Source: CAG-791 sp963596015
GTDB lineage: Bacteria > Bacillota > Clostridia > Lachnospirales > Lachnospiraceae
Direction: 5' to 3'
Assembly (NCBI GenBank): GCA_963596015.1
Contig: CAVBJS010000002.1
Span: 1-64,000, forward strand
Length of the DNA stretch: 64,000 nt
The position numbers were made by a program, and so were the translations under genes. Below the pieces are notes generated by a model. The model did no database searches. It was not told the DNA's origin and saw nothing but the letters and a program-made list of their open reading frames with translations. Positions 35,064-42,924 of this stretch are shown one piece after another (the first letter of the stretch is position 1; every line of letters begins with the position of its first letter).

Positions 35064-36485
35064 TTATACGGTTCCGTGTTTCTTAGAAGGACGCACCTCT
35101 CTCTTGGTATAAAGCATTTCCAGTGCACCGATCAGATACTTGCGCAGGTCTGCTGCCTCTACGATCTGATCTACATAGCCTCTTGCTGCTGCGCTCTTAA
35201 TGCTGTTCTGCAGCTCATCATACTGCTTAGCGCAGGCTGCGATCTCCTCTGCGCTCTTATCGCCGCAGATAACCTTTGCTGCCAGGGAAGCGTCCATGGT
35301 GCCGATCTTGGCATCGGAAAGAGCCAGTACCAGATCTGCGCCGGTTGCCTTTGCGTTCATAACGGTGTATGCAGTGCCGAAAGCCTTGCCGGTCAGCACG
35401 CAAACCTTAGCCACATCTGCACCTGCAAAAGCATAGGTGAGCTTTGCTGCTGCATCGGCGATCTTTCTCTCCTCGCACTCGGTAGCTGCAAAACCGGTAG
35501 CGTTTACGAAGGAAACAACAGGGATCTCAAAAGCATCGCAGAACTTCACGAATTCTGCTGCCTTATAGCAGCCGCCGGTGGTCAGTGCTGCGTCGAAAGT
35601 CTCTGTTGCCTGGCCCTGTGCATCATAAGAAGCAGTGCGGTTAGCCACTACACCTACGGTAGCACCGTTTAACTTGATAAAGCCGGTAGCCATCTCCTTT
35701 GCATAACCTCTCTTGGTCTCAAAGAAGATACCGCCGTCTGCCACTTCTGCCAGAACTGCTGCAGGATCAGCGATATTGGCTGCTGCATTGGCACAGACAC
35801 GATTCAGATCATCCTGGCACTCGATATAAGCCTCATCCTCGTTGTTGGAAGGAAGCATGGATACCAATGCACGGATCTGGCCTAAAACCTCTGCCTCGGA
35901 TGCCACCACGTCTACGCTGCCGGCTGCTGCCTTGGATGCTGCGCTTGCGGTGTCATTCTTCTCTTCGGTATTGCCTGCCAGTGCATTAGGTGCATTGACG
36001 AAAAGCTTTGCGTCTTCTGCCATGAATGCGAAATCACTCATAGCCGGAAGCAGTGCAAGGCCGCCGCCGCAGCTGCCGAATACAGCGGTGATCTGAGGGA
36101 TCACGCCGGATGCCTTAGCCTGTGCTGCATAGATGCTGCCGAAAGCGTTGAGGGCATCGGAAGCCTCCTGGAGACGAAGTCCTGCGGAGTCTAACAGACC
36201 GATAACGGGAGCGCCGGTCTTTACAGCCAGCTCATAAAGGGATGCGATCTTCTTGGCATGCATCTCGCCTACGGAGCCGCCTAATACGGAAGCGTCCTGG
36301 CTGTATACATATACCAGATTTCCATCGATCACACCGTAACCGGTGATGACGCCGTCAGAAGGGGTTTGTTCCGGTTTCATGTTAAAGTCGGTTGCTCTCG
36401 CAGTAACGAGTGCGCCGATTTCAACGAAACTGTTTTCGTCGAGCAAAGCGTTAATTCTTTGACTCGCTTTTGAAGAACTGCTCAT
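35064..36485 (-). CDS. Acyl-CoA carboxyltransferase-type subunit (MmdA/PCC-beta/12S family), divergent
   Basis: A 473-residue crotonase-fold carboxyltransferase with N- and C-terminal halves. GGSVGEMHAKKI, PVIGLLDSAGLRLQE and FGSCGGGLAL form the acyl-CoA side. VSFVNATGFAA and TGKAFGTAYTVMNAK form the biotin side. Relatives are the alpha subunit of methylmalonyl-CoA decarboxylase, propionyl-CoA carboxylase beta and transcarboxylase 12S. It is shorter than the usual 510 or so and its C-terminal motif reads GTMDASLAAKVI instead of the common GSMGAEGA form, so the acyl-CoA substrate is uncertain. The ATG at 36485 has GGAGGTC seven bases upstream. First gene of the sodium-pump operon. Confidence 0.82.
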   Translation of the reverse strand: MSSSSKASQRINALLDENSFVEIGALVTARATDFNMKPEQTPSDGVITGYGVIDGNLVYVYSQDASVLGGSVGEMHAKKIASLYELAVKTGAPVIGLLDSAGLRLQEASDALNAFGSIYAAQAKASGVIPQITAVFGSCGGGLALLPAMSDFAFMAEDAKLFVNAPNALAGNTEEKNDTASAASKAAAGSVDVVASEAEVLGQIRALVSMLPSNNEDEAYIECQDDLNRVCANAAANIADPAAVLAEVADGGIFFETKRGYAKEMATGFIKLNGATVGVVANRTASYDAQGQATETFDAALTTGGCYKAAEFVKFCDAFEIPVVSFVNATGFAATECEERKIADAAAKLTYAFAGADVAKVCVLTGKAFGTAYTVMNAKATGADLVLALSDAKIGTMDASLAAKVICGDKSAEEIAACAKQYDELQNSIKSAAARGYVDQIVEAADLRKYLIGALEMLYTKREVRPSKKHGTV

Positions 36486-36569
36486 TTTTTTGACCTCCAT
36501 CTTTTAAATGTACTAATTATATAACGAAACCATACAGAAAACAGACTGCATAAGTTTCGAAATTAGCGC

Positions 36570-36604
36570 TAGTTAGAAGTATAACATAATTCTGTCAAAA
36601 TCAA
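36570..36604 (-). promoter_or_regulatory. Candidate promoter of the sodium-pump operon
   Basis: On the minus strand TTGACA is 17 bp from TAACTA. Overlapping it, TTGATT is 15 bp from TATACT. One of these two is likely to be the sigma-A promoter, about 90 bp upstream of the first start codon in an AT-rich stretch. Confidence 0.5.
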
Positions 36605-36710
36605 TAGTTTATTTTTTAACAGATTATGTTTGTCCAGGAAATTACATCTATCCAGGAAAATACATCTGTCCATCAAATGTTTTCTGTTCACTACTTAGCC
36701 GGCCGGGAAA

Positions 36711-36727
36711 GCGGGTGGCGGAGTGTG
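36711..36727. repeat. Isolated inverted end of the structured core
   Basis: GCGGGTGGCGGAGTGTG matches the reverse complement of the right end of the core in copies A and C. It is followed by unrelated sequence, and it lies 75 bp from the intact copy A core. It looks like a truncated, oppositely oriented copy. Confidence 0.5.
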
Positions 36728-36757
36728 CCAGGGTGCACGAAGATTACCAAAAGGATG

Positions 36758-36956
36758 GTTGCTGTGTTGCTCCCAGCCGGAAGAGCGGGTCCTGGCGGAG
36801 GTATCCGGATTTGGGGACGCCTCTCGGCTCCGTACCTTGAGCCTAGCGGTACATAAGCTCGCAAAGAACGCGAGCTAAGTACCGAGGCTCAGGTAAGGCC
36901 CCTGCATCCGGACACACTCCGCCACCCGCTCTCCCGGCTGGGAGCAACACAGCAAC
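36758..36956 (+). repeat. Structured palindromic element, copy A
   Basis: Outer arms of 33 nt (from GTTGCTGTGTTGCTCCC at 36758) pair with 36924-36956 with a single mismatch. The inner core (36787-36927) begins GGGTCCTGGCGGAGG and ends CTCCGCCACCC. It folds further through CCGGAT/ATCCGG, GGGG/CCCC, TGAGCC/GGCTCA, GGTAC/GTACC and GCTCGC/GCGAGC to an apical AAAGAAC loop. The core recurs at 49.9 and 52.9 kb. It fills most of the 36.5-37.0 kb gap between the sodium-pump promoter and the scpB terminator. No protein is encoded. Confidence 0.8.
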
Positions 36957-36985
36957 AAAGGCGATCGGAAAATCCGATCGCCTTT
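36957..36985 (-). terminator. Terminator after scpB
   Basis: AAAGGCGATCGG pairs perfectly with CCGATCGCCTTT around a 5-nt loop. The minus strand runs on into GTTGC. It directly abuts copy A of the structured element. Confidence 0.75.
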
Positions 36986-37023
36986 GACCTCACACCACAT
37001 ATCTTTATCTGCGTTCTATCCTA

Positions 37024-37641
37024 TCACACCTGCAGTCTGGTTTCTACTTCTTTCTCTGCCTCTTCCTTAAATTCCTCCACCTGCATAGCCGACAGGGAGG
37101 GAAGCTCTTCCAGGGATCCTACACCGAAGGAGCGAAGGAACTGCTCCGTGGTACCAAAGAGCAGCGGTCTGCCGGGGGCATCTTTTCTGCCCAGTTCCTG
37201 GATCAGATCATAGGAAAGGAGCTTATTGATGGCAAAATCGCTGTTCACGCCGCGGATCGTCTCGATCTCCAGTCTGGTAATGGGCTGCTTATAGGCCACT
37301 ATGGAGAGAGTCTCCAATACGGAGTCGGAAAGGGTCATTTTCTTAGGGACGCTGGCAATGGTGATCAGCTGATCATAATAATCCGGCTTGGTGGTAAGCT
37401 GTACGGACTTATCAAGCCGCACCAGCTGCAGACCGCTGCGGGAGCTTTCGTACCTTTTTTCCAGCGTCTTCAGTGCTTTCAGTACGTCTTTCTCCGGCAG
37501 ATCCAGCGCCTTGCAAAGAGCAGCGATCTCCACCGCATTGCCCATAGCGAAAAGGATAGCCTCTGTAGCTGCCGCTGCGCTTTCCTCACTCAGCTTCTGC
37601 GGTTTCGGTTCCTGTGTCTGTTCCAGTTCCTTCTCCTGCAT
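37024..37641 (-). CDS. scpB: Segregation and condensation protein B
   Basis: A 205-residue kleisin-interacting protein with two winged-helix domains (KPDYYDQL, then LETLSIVAYKQPITRLEIETIRG). ScpB dimers bind ScpA and SMC to form the bacterial condensin that organises and segregates the chromosome. It overlaps scpA by 56 bp, consistent with coupled translation, and is followed by a strong hairpin terminator. Confidence 0.96.
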   Translation of the reverse strand: MQEKELEQTQEPKPQKLSEESAAAATEAILFAMGNAVEIAALCKALDLPEKDVLKALKTLEKRYESSRSGLQLVRLDKSVQLTTKPDYYDQLITIASVPKKMTLSDSVLETLSIVAYKQPITRLEIETIRGVNSDFAINKLLSYDLIQELGRKDAPGRPLLFGTTEQFLRSFGVGSLEELPSLSAMQVEEFKEEAEKEVETRLQV

Positions 37642-38443
37642 CTTCTCTCATCTCCCCGGCGGACACCGTTTCCCCTGTTACTGCAGCAGGCAAAGGACCG
37701 CTCTTCTTTTTCTCTATGGTGATCTCCCCGAAGGTCTCACTTTGATAAAGGGTGATCTCTCCCATCTTCATCAATTCCAGCACCACCAGGAAGGTGACGA
37801 TCACTTCTTCCTTATTGTGCTGTTTTTCCAAAAGGGAGCGGAAATCCAGCTGTCCATGGGTCTGCAGCAACGCTCTGACATAGAGCATCTTGGCATCCAT
37901 GTCCACCTCGTCCTTTTCGATGGTGCCGAAGGTGCTGCGCACCGGATCCACCTTGTCCTTCTGCCTTTTCAGGATCTGCTGAAAAATATCGTTCAGGGTC
38001 TCTAAGGTGTTATGACCGATCAGCTTTTCGTAATCCAGAGGCGGCTCGTACTTTTCCACCTCTTCCGGCAGATTCTTCTGCCTGTAAAAATGCACCGATG
38101 CATCCTGCTCTCTGTCCCTTAATTCAAAGGACATATACTTGTACATCTTGTATTCCAGCAGCTTCTCCACCAGCTCTGCTCTGGGGTCCTCTTCCTCTCC
38201 CTCTTCGTTCACTTCCTTCGGGAGGAGCATACGGCTCTTAATGTCCAGAAGAGTGGCCGCCATGACCAGGAACTCACTCATGACATTCATGTCCTGGTGG
38301 CCCATCTGACGGATGTAGTCCATATATTGCTCTGTGATCTCCACAATGGGAATATCGTAAATATCGATCTTATTGATATCGATCAGATGCAGCAGCAGAT
38401 CCAGAGGTCCTTCAAAGACCTGCAGCTTCACAGGAATAGCCAT
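37586..38443 (-). CDS. scpA: Segregation and condensation protein A
   Basis: A 285-residue kleisin that bridges SMC heads. The N-terminal signature LQVFEGPLDLLLHLI is complete. The central region is acidic (NEEGEEEDPRAE), and the C-terminal winged helix (VTFLVVLELMKMGEITLYQ) binds the SMC cap. An extra Glu/Thr-rich tail of about 35 residues overlaps scpB. The ATG at 38443 follows GAGGTGACT. The metallophosphoesterase gene ends 7 bp upstream. Confidence 0.95.
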   Translation of the reverse strand: MAIPVKLQVFEGPLDLLLHLIDINKIDIYDIPIVEITEQYMDYIRQMGHQDMNVMSEFLVMAATLLDIKSRMLLPKEVNEEGEEEDPRAELVEKLLEYKMYKYMSFELRDREQDASVHFYRQKNLPEEVEKYEPPLDYEKLIGHNTLETLNDIFQQILKRQKDKVDPVRSTFGTIEKDEVDMDAKMLYVRALLQTHGQLDFRSLLEKQHNKEEVIVTFLVVLELMKMGEITLYQSETFGEITIEKKKSGPLPAAVTGETVSAGEMREDAGEGTGTDTGTETAEAE

Positions 38444-38450
38444 AGTCACC

Positions 38451-39512
38451 TCACCTTGCAGCAGTATTCGATCGTAGCGTAATGACTGATAACTCCGCCG
38501 GATTCAAAAAACGCACCGGCAGCGTGTGCATGCCCAGACCGCAGCTGAGTATCATCACGGATTCGCCGCCGTCCTTCTTCGGAAGAACGTACCGCCCGCC
38601 GCTGTATTTGGGAAACAATGTGATATAGGGAGAAATGACACCTCCCAGAAAAGGAAGTCTGGCAATGCCGCCGTGCACATGACCGCACAGTACCAGGTCT
38701 GCCCCCCAGGCCGCATAAGTTTCAAAATAGCGTGGGTTATGGGTAATGAGGATGGTAAACTTAGAAGGATCCGGCTTGCCGATCAGCCGCTCTATCTCTT
38801 CCACTGTCAGTGTTTCCCGGTGGAACTTCTTATAGAAGGGATAGTCCAGTTCCAGACCATAGAGCATGATGCCACATCGGGACGATTTTCCGAAGGCATC
38901 TGTCTGCGAAAGACTTTGCGGGATCGGAGAGATCTGAGAAACCGGAGGATTCAAAGGAATCGCTCTGTTGTGAAGACCGGTCACTCCCGTTTCTTCTAAG
39001 GCCGTCATCAGCTGCGCATAGGCATCCCCGCAAAATTCTCTGTGCCAGTACAGCTTTAACTCATGGTTGCCGTTTACGTAATAAACCGGATATTTTTCAG
39101 CAAGTCTGCCCAGAAAAGAAAGGGGCTTTTCCATCCATTCCTCTGCCGGCTCATCCGCTGTCTTATTTTTCTTTGAATCCGCTTTACATGCTGCCGGCGA
39201 CTTTTCTTTTGCCTTTTCTTCTTTGCATTCTTCCGCCGTTTTCTCATCCGCCATACCATGGGCGGCCACGATCATATCTCCGCCCACCAGGACGGCATCC
39301 GGGTGGCATTGATCTATAGCACGCAAAAGCTTTTCATTATCCTTGCCGTATTCCTTGGCATGCAGATCCGTCAGAAATGCAAAGGTCATCTCCCCGGTGG
39401 TCTTGTCAGAGGAGACTTCATATCTGCGTATCACAAAACGGTGATTGTCTGCGATCATCACCGATAAAAGCAACAAAAGCAGGCAGCCGCCTGCCGTCAG
39501 AAAGAATGTCAT
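38451..39512 (-). CDS. Membrane-anchored metallophosphoesterase
   Basis: A 353-residue calcineurin-like phosphoesterase. An N-terminal span (FFLTAGGCLLLLLLSVM) places the catalytic domain outside. Metal motifs are complete: FLTDLHAKEYG, VGGDMIV, YVNGNHE, ILITHNP and LCGHVHGG. It resembles YkuE/YaeI-type enzymes, some of which act on lipid or envelope phosphates; the substrate here is unknown. A Lys/Glu/Ala-rich insert (about residues 90-130) separates the GGD and GNHE motifs. The ATG at 39512 follows AGGTGGAGA. It is transcribed ahead of scpA. Confidence 0.9.
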   Translation of the reverse strand: MTFFLTAGGCLLLLLLSVMIADNHRFVIRRYEVSSDKTTGEMTFAFLTDLHAKEYGKDNEKLLRAIDQCHPDAVLVGGDMIVAAHGMADEKTAEECKEEKAKEKSPAACKADSKKNKTADEPAEEWMEKPLSFLGRLAEKYPVYYVNGNHELKLYWHREFCGDAYAQLMTALEETGVTGLHNRAIPLNPPVSQISPIPQSLSQTDAFGKSSRCGIMLYGLELDYPFYKKFHRETLTVEEIERLIGKPDPSKFTILITHNPRYFETYAAWGADLVLCGHVHGGIARLPFLGGVISPYITLFPKYSGGRYVLPKKDGGESVMILSCGLGMHTLPVRFLNPAELSVITLRSNTAAR

Positions 39513-39529
39513 TCTCCACCTGCGTATAT

Positions 39530-39561
39530 AGCAAAAGCCCTTGATCGAAACCAAGGGCTTT
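39530..39561 (-). terminator. Terminator after rpsU
   Basis: On the minus strand AAAGCCCTTG pairs perfectly with CAAGGGCTTT, followed by TGC. It lies between the rpsU stop and the start of the phosphoesterase gene. Confidence 0.8.
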
Positions 39562-39596
39562 AACTCAATGACTGCTTTGATGATTGCTCAAAAAGC

Positions 39597-39773
39597 TTAG
39601 TTGTATTTGCGCTTTCTAGCTGCTTCAGACTTCTTCTTGCGTCTTACACTAGGCTTCTCGTAATGCTCTCTCTTGCGAATCTCCTGCTGGATACCTGCCT
39701 TAGCGCAGCTTCTCTTAAAGCGACGCAGGGCGCTGTCCAGTGTTTCGTTTTCTTTTACGATTACGTTAGACAT
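39597..39773 (-). CDS. rpsU: 30S ribosomal protein S21
   Basis: A 58-residue basic protein of the small subunit platform that aids translation initiation. MSNVIVKENETLDSALRRFK and the Lys/Arg-rich C-terminus are typical. The ATG at 39773 is the conserved start; GGAGG lies 12 bp upstream. It has its own strong promoter and terminator. Confidence 0.97.
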   Translation of the reverse strand: MSNVIVKENETLDSALRRFKRSCAKAGIQQEIRKREHYEKPSVRRKKKSEAARKRKYN

Positions 39774-39855
39774 ATGCTCTCTCAACCTCCCTTCAGTCCC
39801 TTCAGAACATGACTGATTGGGTTAATATGGGTGCAGTCATCTGCACGCATGAACT

Positions 39856-39883
39856 ATTATAACATACATTTTTCTCTCGTCAA
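39856..39883 (-). promoter_or_regulatory. Sigma-A promoter for rpsU
   Basis: On the minus strand TTGACG is 16 bp from a consensus TATAAT. The -10 box is about 82 bp upstream of the rpsU ATG. This is the clearest promoter in the window. Confidence 0.8.
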
Positions 39884-39899
39884 GGCATTTTTTCTGATA

Positions 39900-39965
39900 C
39901 TGTTCAGATCCGTCAAGTAGCGAGGTGGCACCTGAACAGTAGTCACCTCGCTGGGATCCGAACAG
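39900..39965 (-). terminator. Long hairpin after alaS
   Basis: CTGTTC-GATCC pairs with GGATCC-GAACAG. Inside, AGCGAGGTG pairs perfectly with CACCTCGCT. A further CTGAACAGTAG, related to the GTTACAGTTCAG repeat arms, lies in the loop. It probably ends the alaS transcript. Confidence 0.55.
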
Positions 39966-39996
39966 ATTCCCCTCTCAGAGAAAAACATTGTATTTC

Positions 39997-42759
39997 TTAC
40001 CGGATCTGTCCTTCCAGCACATCCTTGGCCTGCTGCAGTGCCTGGGGAATGCCTGCGGGATTCTTGCCGCCGGCCTGGGCCATGTTGGGACGTCCGCCGC
40101 CGCCACCGCCGACGGTGCCGGCCACTGCCTTCACCAGATTGCCTGCATGAGCGCCCTTTGCGATTGCCTCATCGGATGCCATCGCCATCAGATTTACCTT
40201 GCCGTCCTTCTCGGAGATCAGCAGAATCACGCTGCCCGGCAGCTTATTTTTGCACTGGTCACCCAAGTCGCGCAGACCGTTCATGTCTACACCGGGCACA
40301 GCTGCTGCCACGAAGGGCACGCCCTTTACATCTACCGCCTGAGATGTCACATCCCCTAATGCTTCCTTGGCCTTGCTGCTCTTTAAGGACTCATTTTCAG
40401 ACTTCACCGCCTTTAATTCATCCTGGAGCTTGCGGATATGCTCCGCCAGAGTATCGGGAGATGCCTTCAGCAGATCTGCTGCCTCTCTGGCTGTCTTTTC
40501 CAGGTGTGCATAGTAGCGAAGCACATTTTCTCCTGTCAGAGCCTCGATCCTGCGAACACCGGCTGCTACACCATTCTCGGAAAGAATCTTAAAGCTGCCG
40601 ATCTGCAGGGTATTGGTCACATGGGTACCGCCGCACAGCTCGATGGACCAGTCTCCCATCTTTACTACGCGGACGCTGTCACCGTACTTTTCTCCGAACA
40701 GAGCCATAGCACCGGTCTTCTTTGCTTCCTCCAGTGTCATCACTTCGGTGACTACCGGCAGGCTCTCTGCGATCTTCTCATTGACCAGATCTTCTACCTT
40801 CTGCAGCTCTTCCTTAGTCATAGCCTGGAAGTGAGAGAAGTCAAATCTGGTGCGCTCGTTATCCTGATAGGAACCGGCCTGCTCTACATGGGTGCCCAGT
40901 ACTTCACGAAGGGCCTTCTGCAGCAGGTGGGTTGCGGAGTGGTTGCGGCAGGTAGCCATGCGCAGCTTCTCATCTGCCTGCAGGGTCACTGCATCCCCAA
41001 CCTTCAGCATACCGGATACCATATGACCGATGTGGGCTGTCTTGCCGCCGGCCACATGCTCGGTGGAATCTACCTTAAAGACTACCGCACCCTTGCCTAA
41101 AGCTGCCTCCTTGGCGATCTCCTCAGCGGATGCCTTGATGCCGCCGGCCTCTGCATAGGAATTGGTCAGGATGATCAGACCCTGATCGCCGACCTGGCCG
41201 CCCATAGTGCCGTAAAAAGGAGTCTCGGCAGTAATGATGGCACCGTACTGGCCATCGGAAAGGGCATCCACCACGCTGTCTTCTTCCTCTTCCTGTCCGG
41301 ACAGGGAAGGCAGTGCTGCCATGGCGATGATCTGAGACTGAGCAACGGTCTTATCATATCCTACAAAGGTACTGGTAAGAGCCGGATCCATCTCCTCATA
41401 TACCGTAGCAGCGGCGCCCATGTAGCTGGCAGCCTTGCCGGAACGCTTGCGGTCCTCTCTTGCGGTCTCCTTCTGGTTCTTCATAGCCGCATTGAAACCG
41501 TCCTCGTCTACGGTAAAGCCCTTCTCCTCCAGGATCTCCTTAGTATTATCAAGCGGGAATCCGTAGGTATCATACAGGCGGAACGCATCCTCACCGGAGA
41601 GCTGCTTCTGTCCTGCAGCAGCCAGCGCTTCCTCCATCTGGTTCAGGATCTCCATGCCCTGCTCATAGGTCTTTTCGAACTTTTCTTCCTCGGCCCGGAC
41701 CACATTGATGATAAAGTCCTTCTTCTCTGCCAGTTCCGGATAACCGTCCTTGGAATTCTCAATGACCTTCATAGCCAGTGTAGGCAGGAAGGAGCCCTGA
41801 ATGCCCAGCTTTCTGCCGTGGCGAACAGCACGGCGGATGATACGGCGAAGCACATAGCCTCTGCCGTTGTTGGAAGGCATAATACCGTCGGAGATCATAA
41901 AGGTCATGGAACGGGCATGATCGGTGCAGATGCGCACAGATACATCCTGGTCATAGCTGCCCGGCTGCTCATAGCCGATGCCGCCTGCCAGCTGGCAGAT
42001 CAGATCGCGAAGGGACTTTAAGGTATCCACATCAAAGATAGAGCCTACGTCCTGTACCGCTACCGCCAGACGCTCCAGGCCCATGCCGGTATCGATATTC
42101 TTCTGCTCCAGGTCCGTATAATTGTTGTGACCGTCATTGTTAAACTGGGTAAAGACGATGTTCCATACTTCCATGAAACGGTCACCTTCGCCGCCCATTA
42201 CATCCTCGGGGCCGTTGCCGTATTTTTCACCGCGATCGTAATAAATCTCAGAGCAAGGACCGCAGGGACCGGAGCCGTGCTCCCAGAAATTATCCTCTTT
42301 GCCGAACTTATAGATACGCTCCGCCGGAATATGCATGTCGTTGAGCCAGATATTGTATGCTTCCTCATCCTCTACATAGACGGAAGGATACAGGCGCTCC
42401 GGATCAAGGCCTACTCTCTCTGTCAGGAACTCCCAGGCCCACGGAATAGCCTCCTTCTTGAAATAGTCGCCGAAGGAGAAGTTGCCCAGCATCTCAAAGT
42501 AAGTGCCGTGGCGAGCTGTCTTTCCCACGTTTTCCAGATCGCCGGTACGGATACACTTCTGGCAGGTGGTCACTCTGCGGCGGGGCGGGATCTCCTGACC
42601 GGTAAACCAGGGCTTCATAGGTGCCATACCGGAATTGATGATCAGAAGAGATGTGTCATTGTGGGGCACCAGTGAAAAGCTGTTCAGTCTAAGGCACCCT
42701 TTTTCCTCAAAAAAGGCGAGGAAGAGCTCTCGCAGCTCGTTTACGCCTCTGTATTGCAT
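39997..42759 (-). CDS. alaS: Alanyl-tRNA synthetase
   Basis: A 920-residue class II synthetase. The N-terminal catalytic domain starts NELRELFLAFFEEKG. The editing domain has the zinc residues HSATH and CGGTHVTNT. The C-terminal oligomerisation and tRNA-binding domain ends with GGGGGGRPNMAQAGGK. It is somewhat longer than the 870-880 usual in bacteria. AGGAGGTAAGCA precedes the start. No T-box leader is seen in the 160 bp upstream, which holds the glyQS terminator. Confidence 0.97.
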   Translation of the reverse strand: MQYRGVNELRELFLAFFEEKGCLRLNSFSLVPHNDTSLLIINSGMAPMKPWFTGQEIPPRRRVTTCQKCIRTGDLENVGKTARHGTYFEMLGNFSFGDYFKKEAIPWAWEFLTERVGLDPERLYPSVYVEDEEAYNIWLNDMHIPAERIYKFGKEDNFWEHGSGPCGPCSEIYYDRGEKYGNGPEDVMGGEGDRFMEVWNIVFTQFNNDGHNNYTDLEQKNIDTGMGLERLAVAVQDVGSIFDVDTLKSLRDLICQLAGGIGYEQPGSYDQDVSVRICTDHARSMTFMISDGIMPSNNGRGYVLRRIIRRAVRHGRKLGIQGSFLPTLAMKVIENSKDGYPELAEKKDFIINVVRAEEEKFEKTYEQGMEILNQMEEALAAAGQKQLSGEDAFRLYDTYGFPLDNTKEILEEKGFTVDEDGFNAAMKNQKETAREDRKRSGKAASYMGAAATVYEEMDPALTSTFVGYDKTVAQSQIIAMAALPSLSGQEEEEDSVVDALSDGQYGAIITAETPFYGTMGGQVGDQGLIILTNSYAEAGGIKASAEEIAKEAALGKGAVVFKVDSTEHVAGGKTAHIGHMVSGMLKVGDAVTLQADEKLRMATCRNHSATHLLQKALREVLGTHVEQAGSYQDNERTRFDFSHFQAMTKEELQKVEDLVNEKIAESLPVVTEVMTLEEAKKTGAMALFGEKYGDSVRVVKMGDWSIELCGGTHVTNTLQIGSFKILSENGVAAGVRRIEALTGENVLRYYAHLEKTAREAADLLKASPDTLAEHIRKLQDELKAVKSENESLKSSKAKEALGDVTSQAVDVKGVPFVAAAVPGVDMNGLRDLGDQCKNKLPGSVILLISEKDGKVNLMAMASDEAIAKGAHAGNLVKAVAGTVGGGGGGRPNMAQAGGKNPAGIPQALQQAKDVLEGQIR

Positions 42760-42798
42760 TGCTTACCTCCTACTTCCTTTTGTGCTCTCTGTGAGCTA

Positions 42799-42832
42799 CA
42801 AAGCGGGGAGAATGGCCGGGGCCATTCTCCGC
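42799..42832 (-). terminator. Terminator after glyQS
   Basis: On the minus strand GCGGAGAATGGCC pairs with GGCCATTCTCCCCGC around a 2-nt gap, and TTTGT follows. Confidence 0.7.
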
Positions 42833-42847
42833 TGTAATCGTCCGTAT

Positions 42848-42924
42848 ATATCTTTTAGAAATATCTTTTAGAAATATTTTTCAGAAATATCTTTTAGAAA
42901 ATCTTTCAGAAATATCTTTTAGAA
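42848..42924. repeat. Six tandem 13-mers at the 3' end of glyQS
   Basis: ATATCTTTTAGAA is repeated six times with minor changes (one unit is 12 bp). The array includes the glyQS stop codon and runs to the terminator. It is AT-rich, unlike its surroundings. Confidence 0.8.

Noticed and set aside
36758..36956. Group II intron, tRNA or retron RNA
   Set aside because: No reverse transcriptase, domain V or tRNA cloverleaf is seen. The core is about 140 bp and forms one long hairpin.
42760..42918. T-box leader for alaS or glyQS
   Set aside because: The upstream regions contain no T-box sequence or specifier stem; the alaS leader holds only a terminator and 13-mers.
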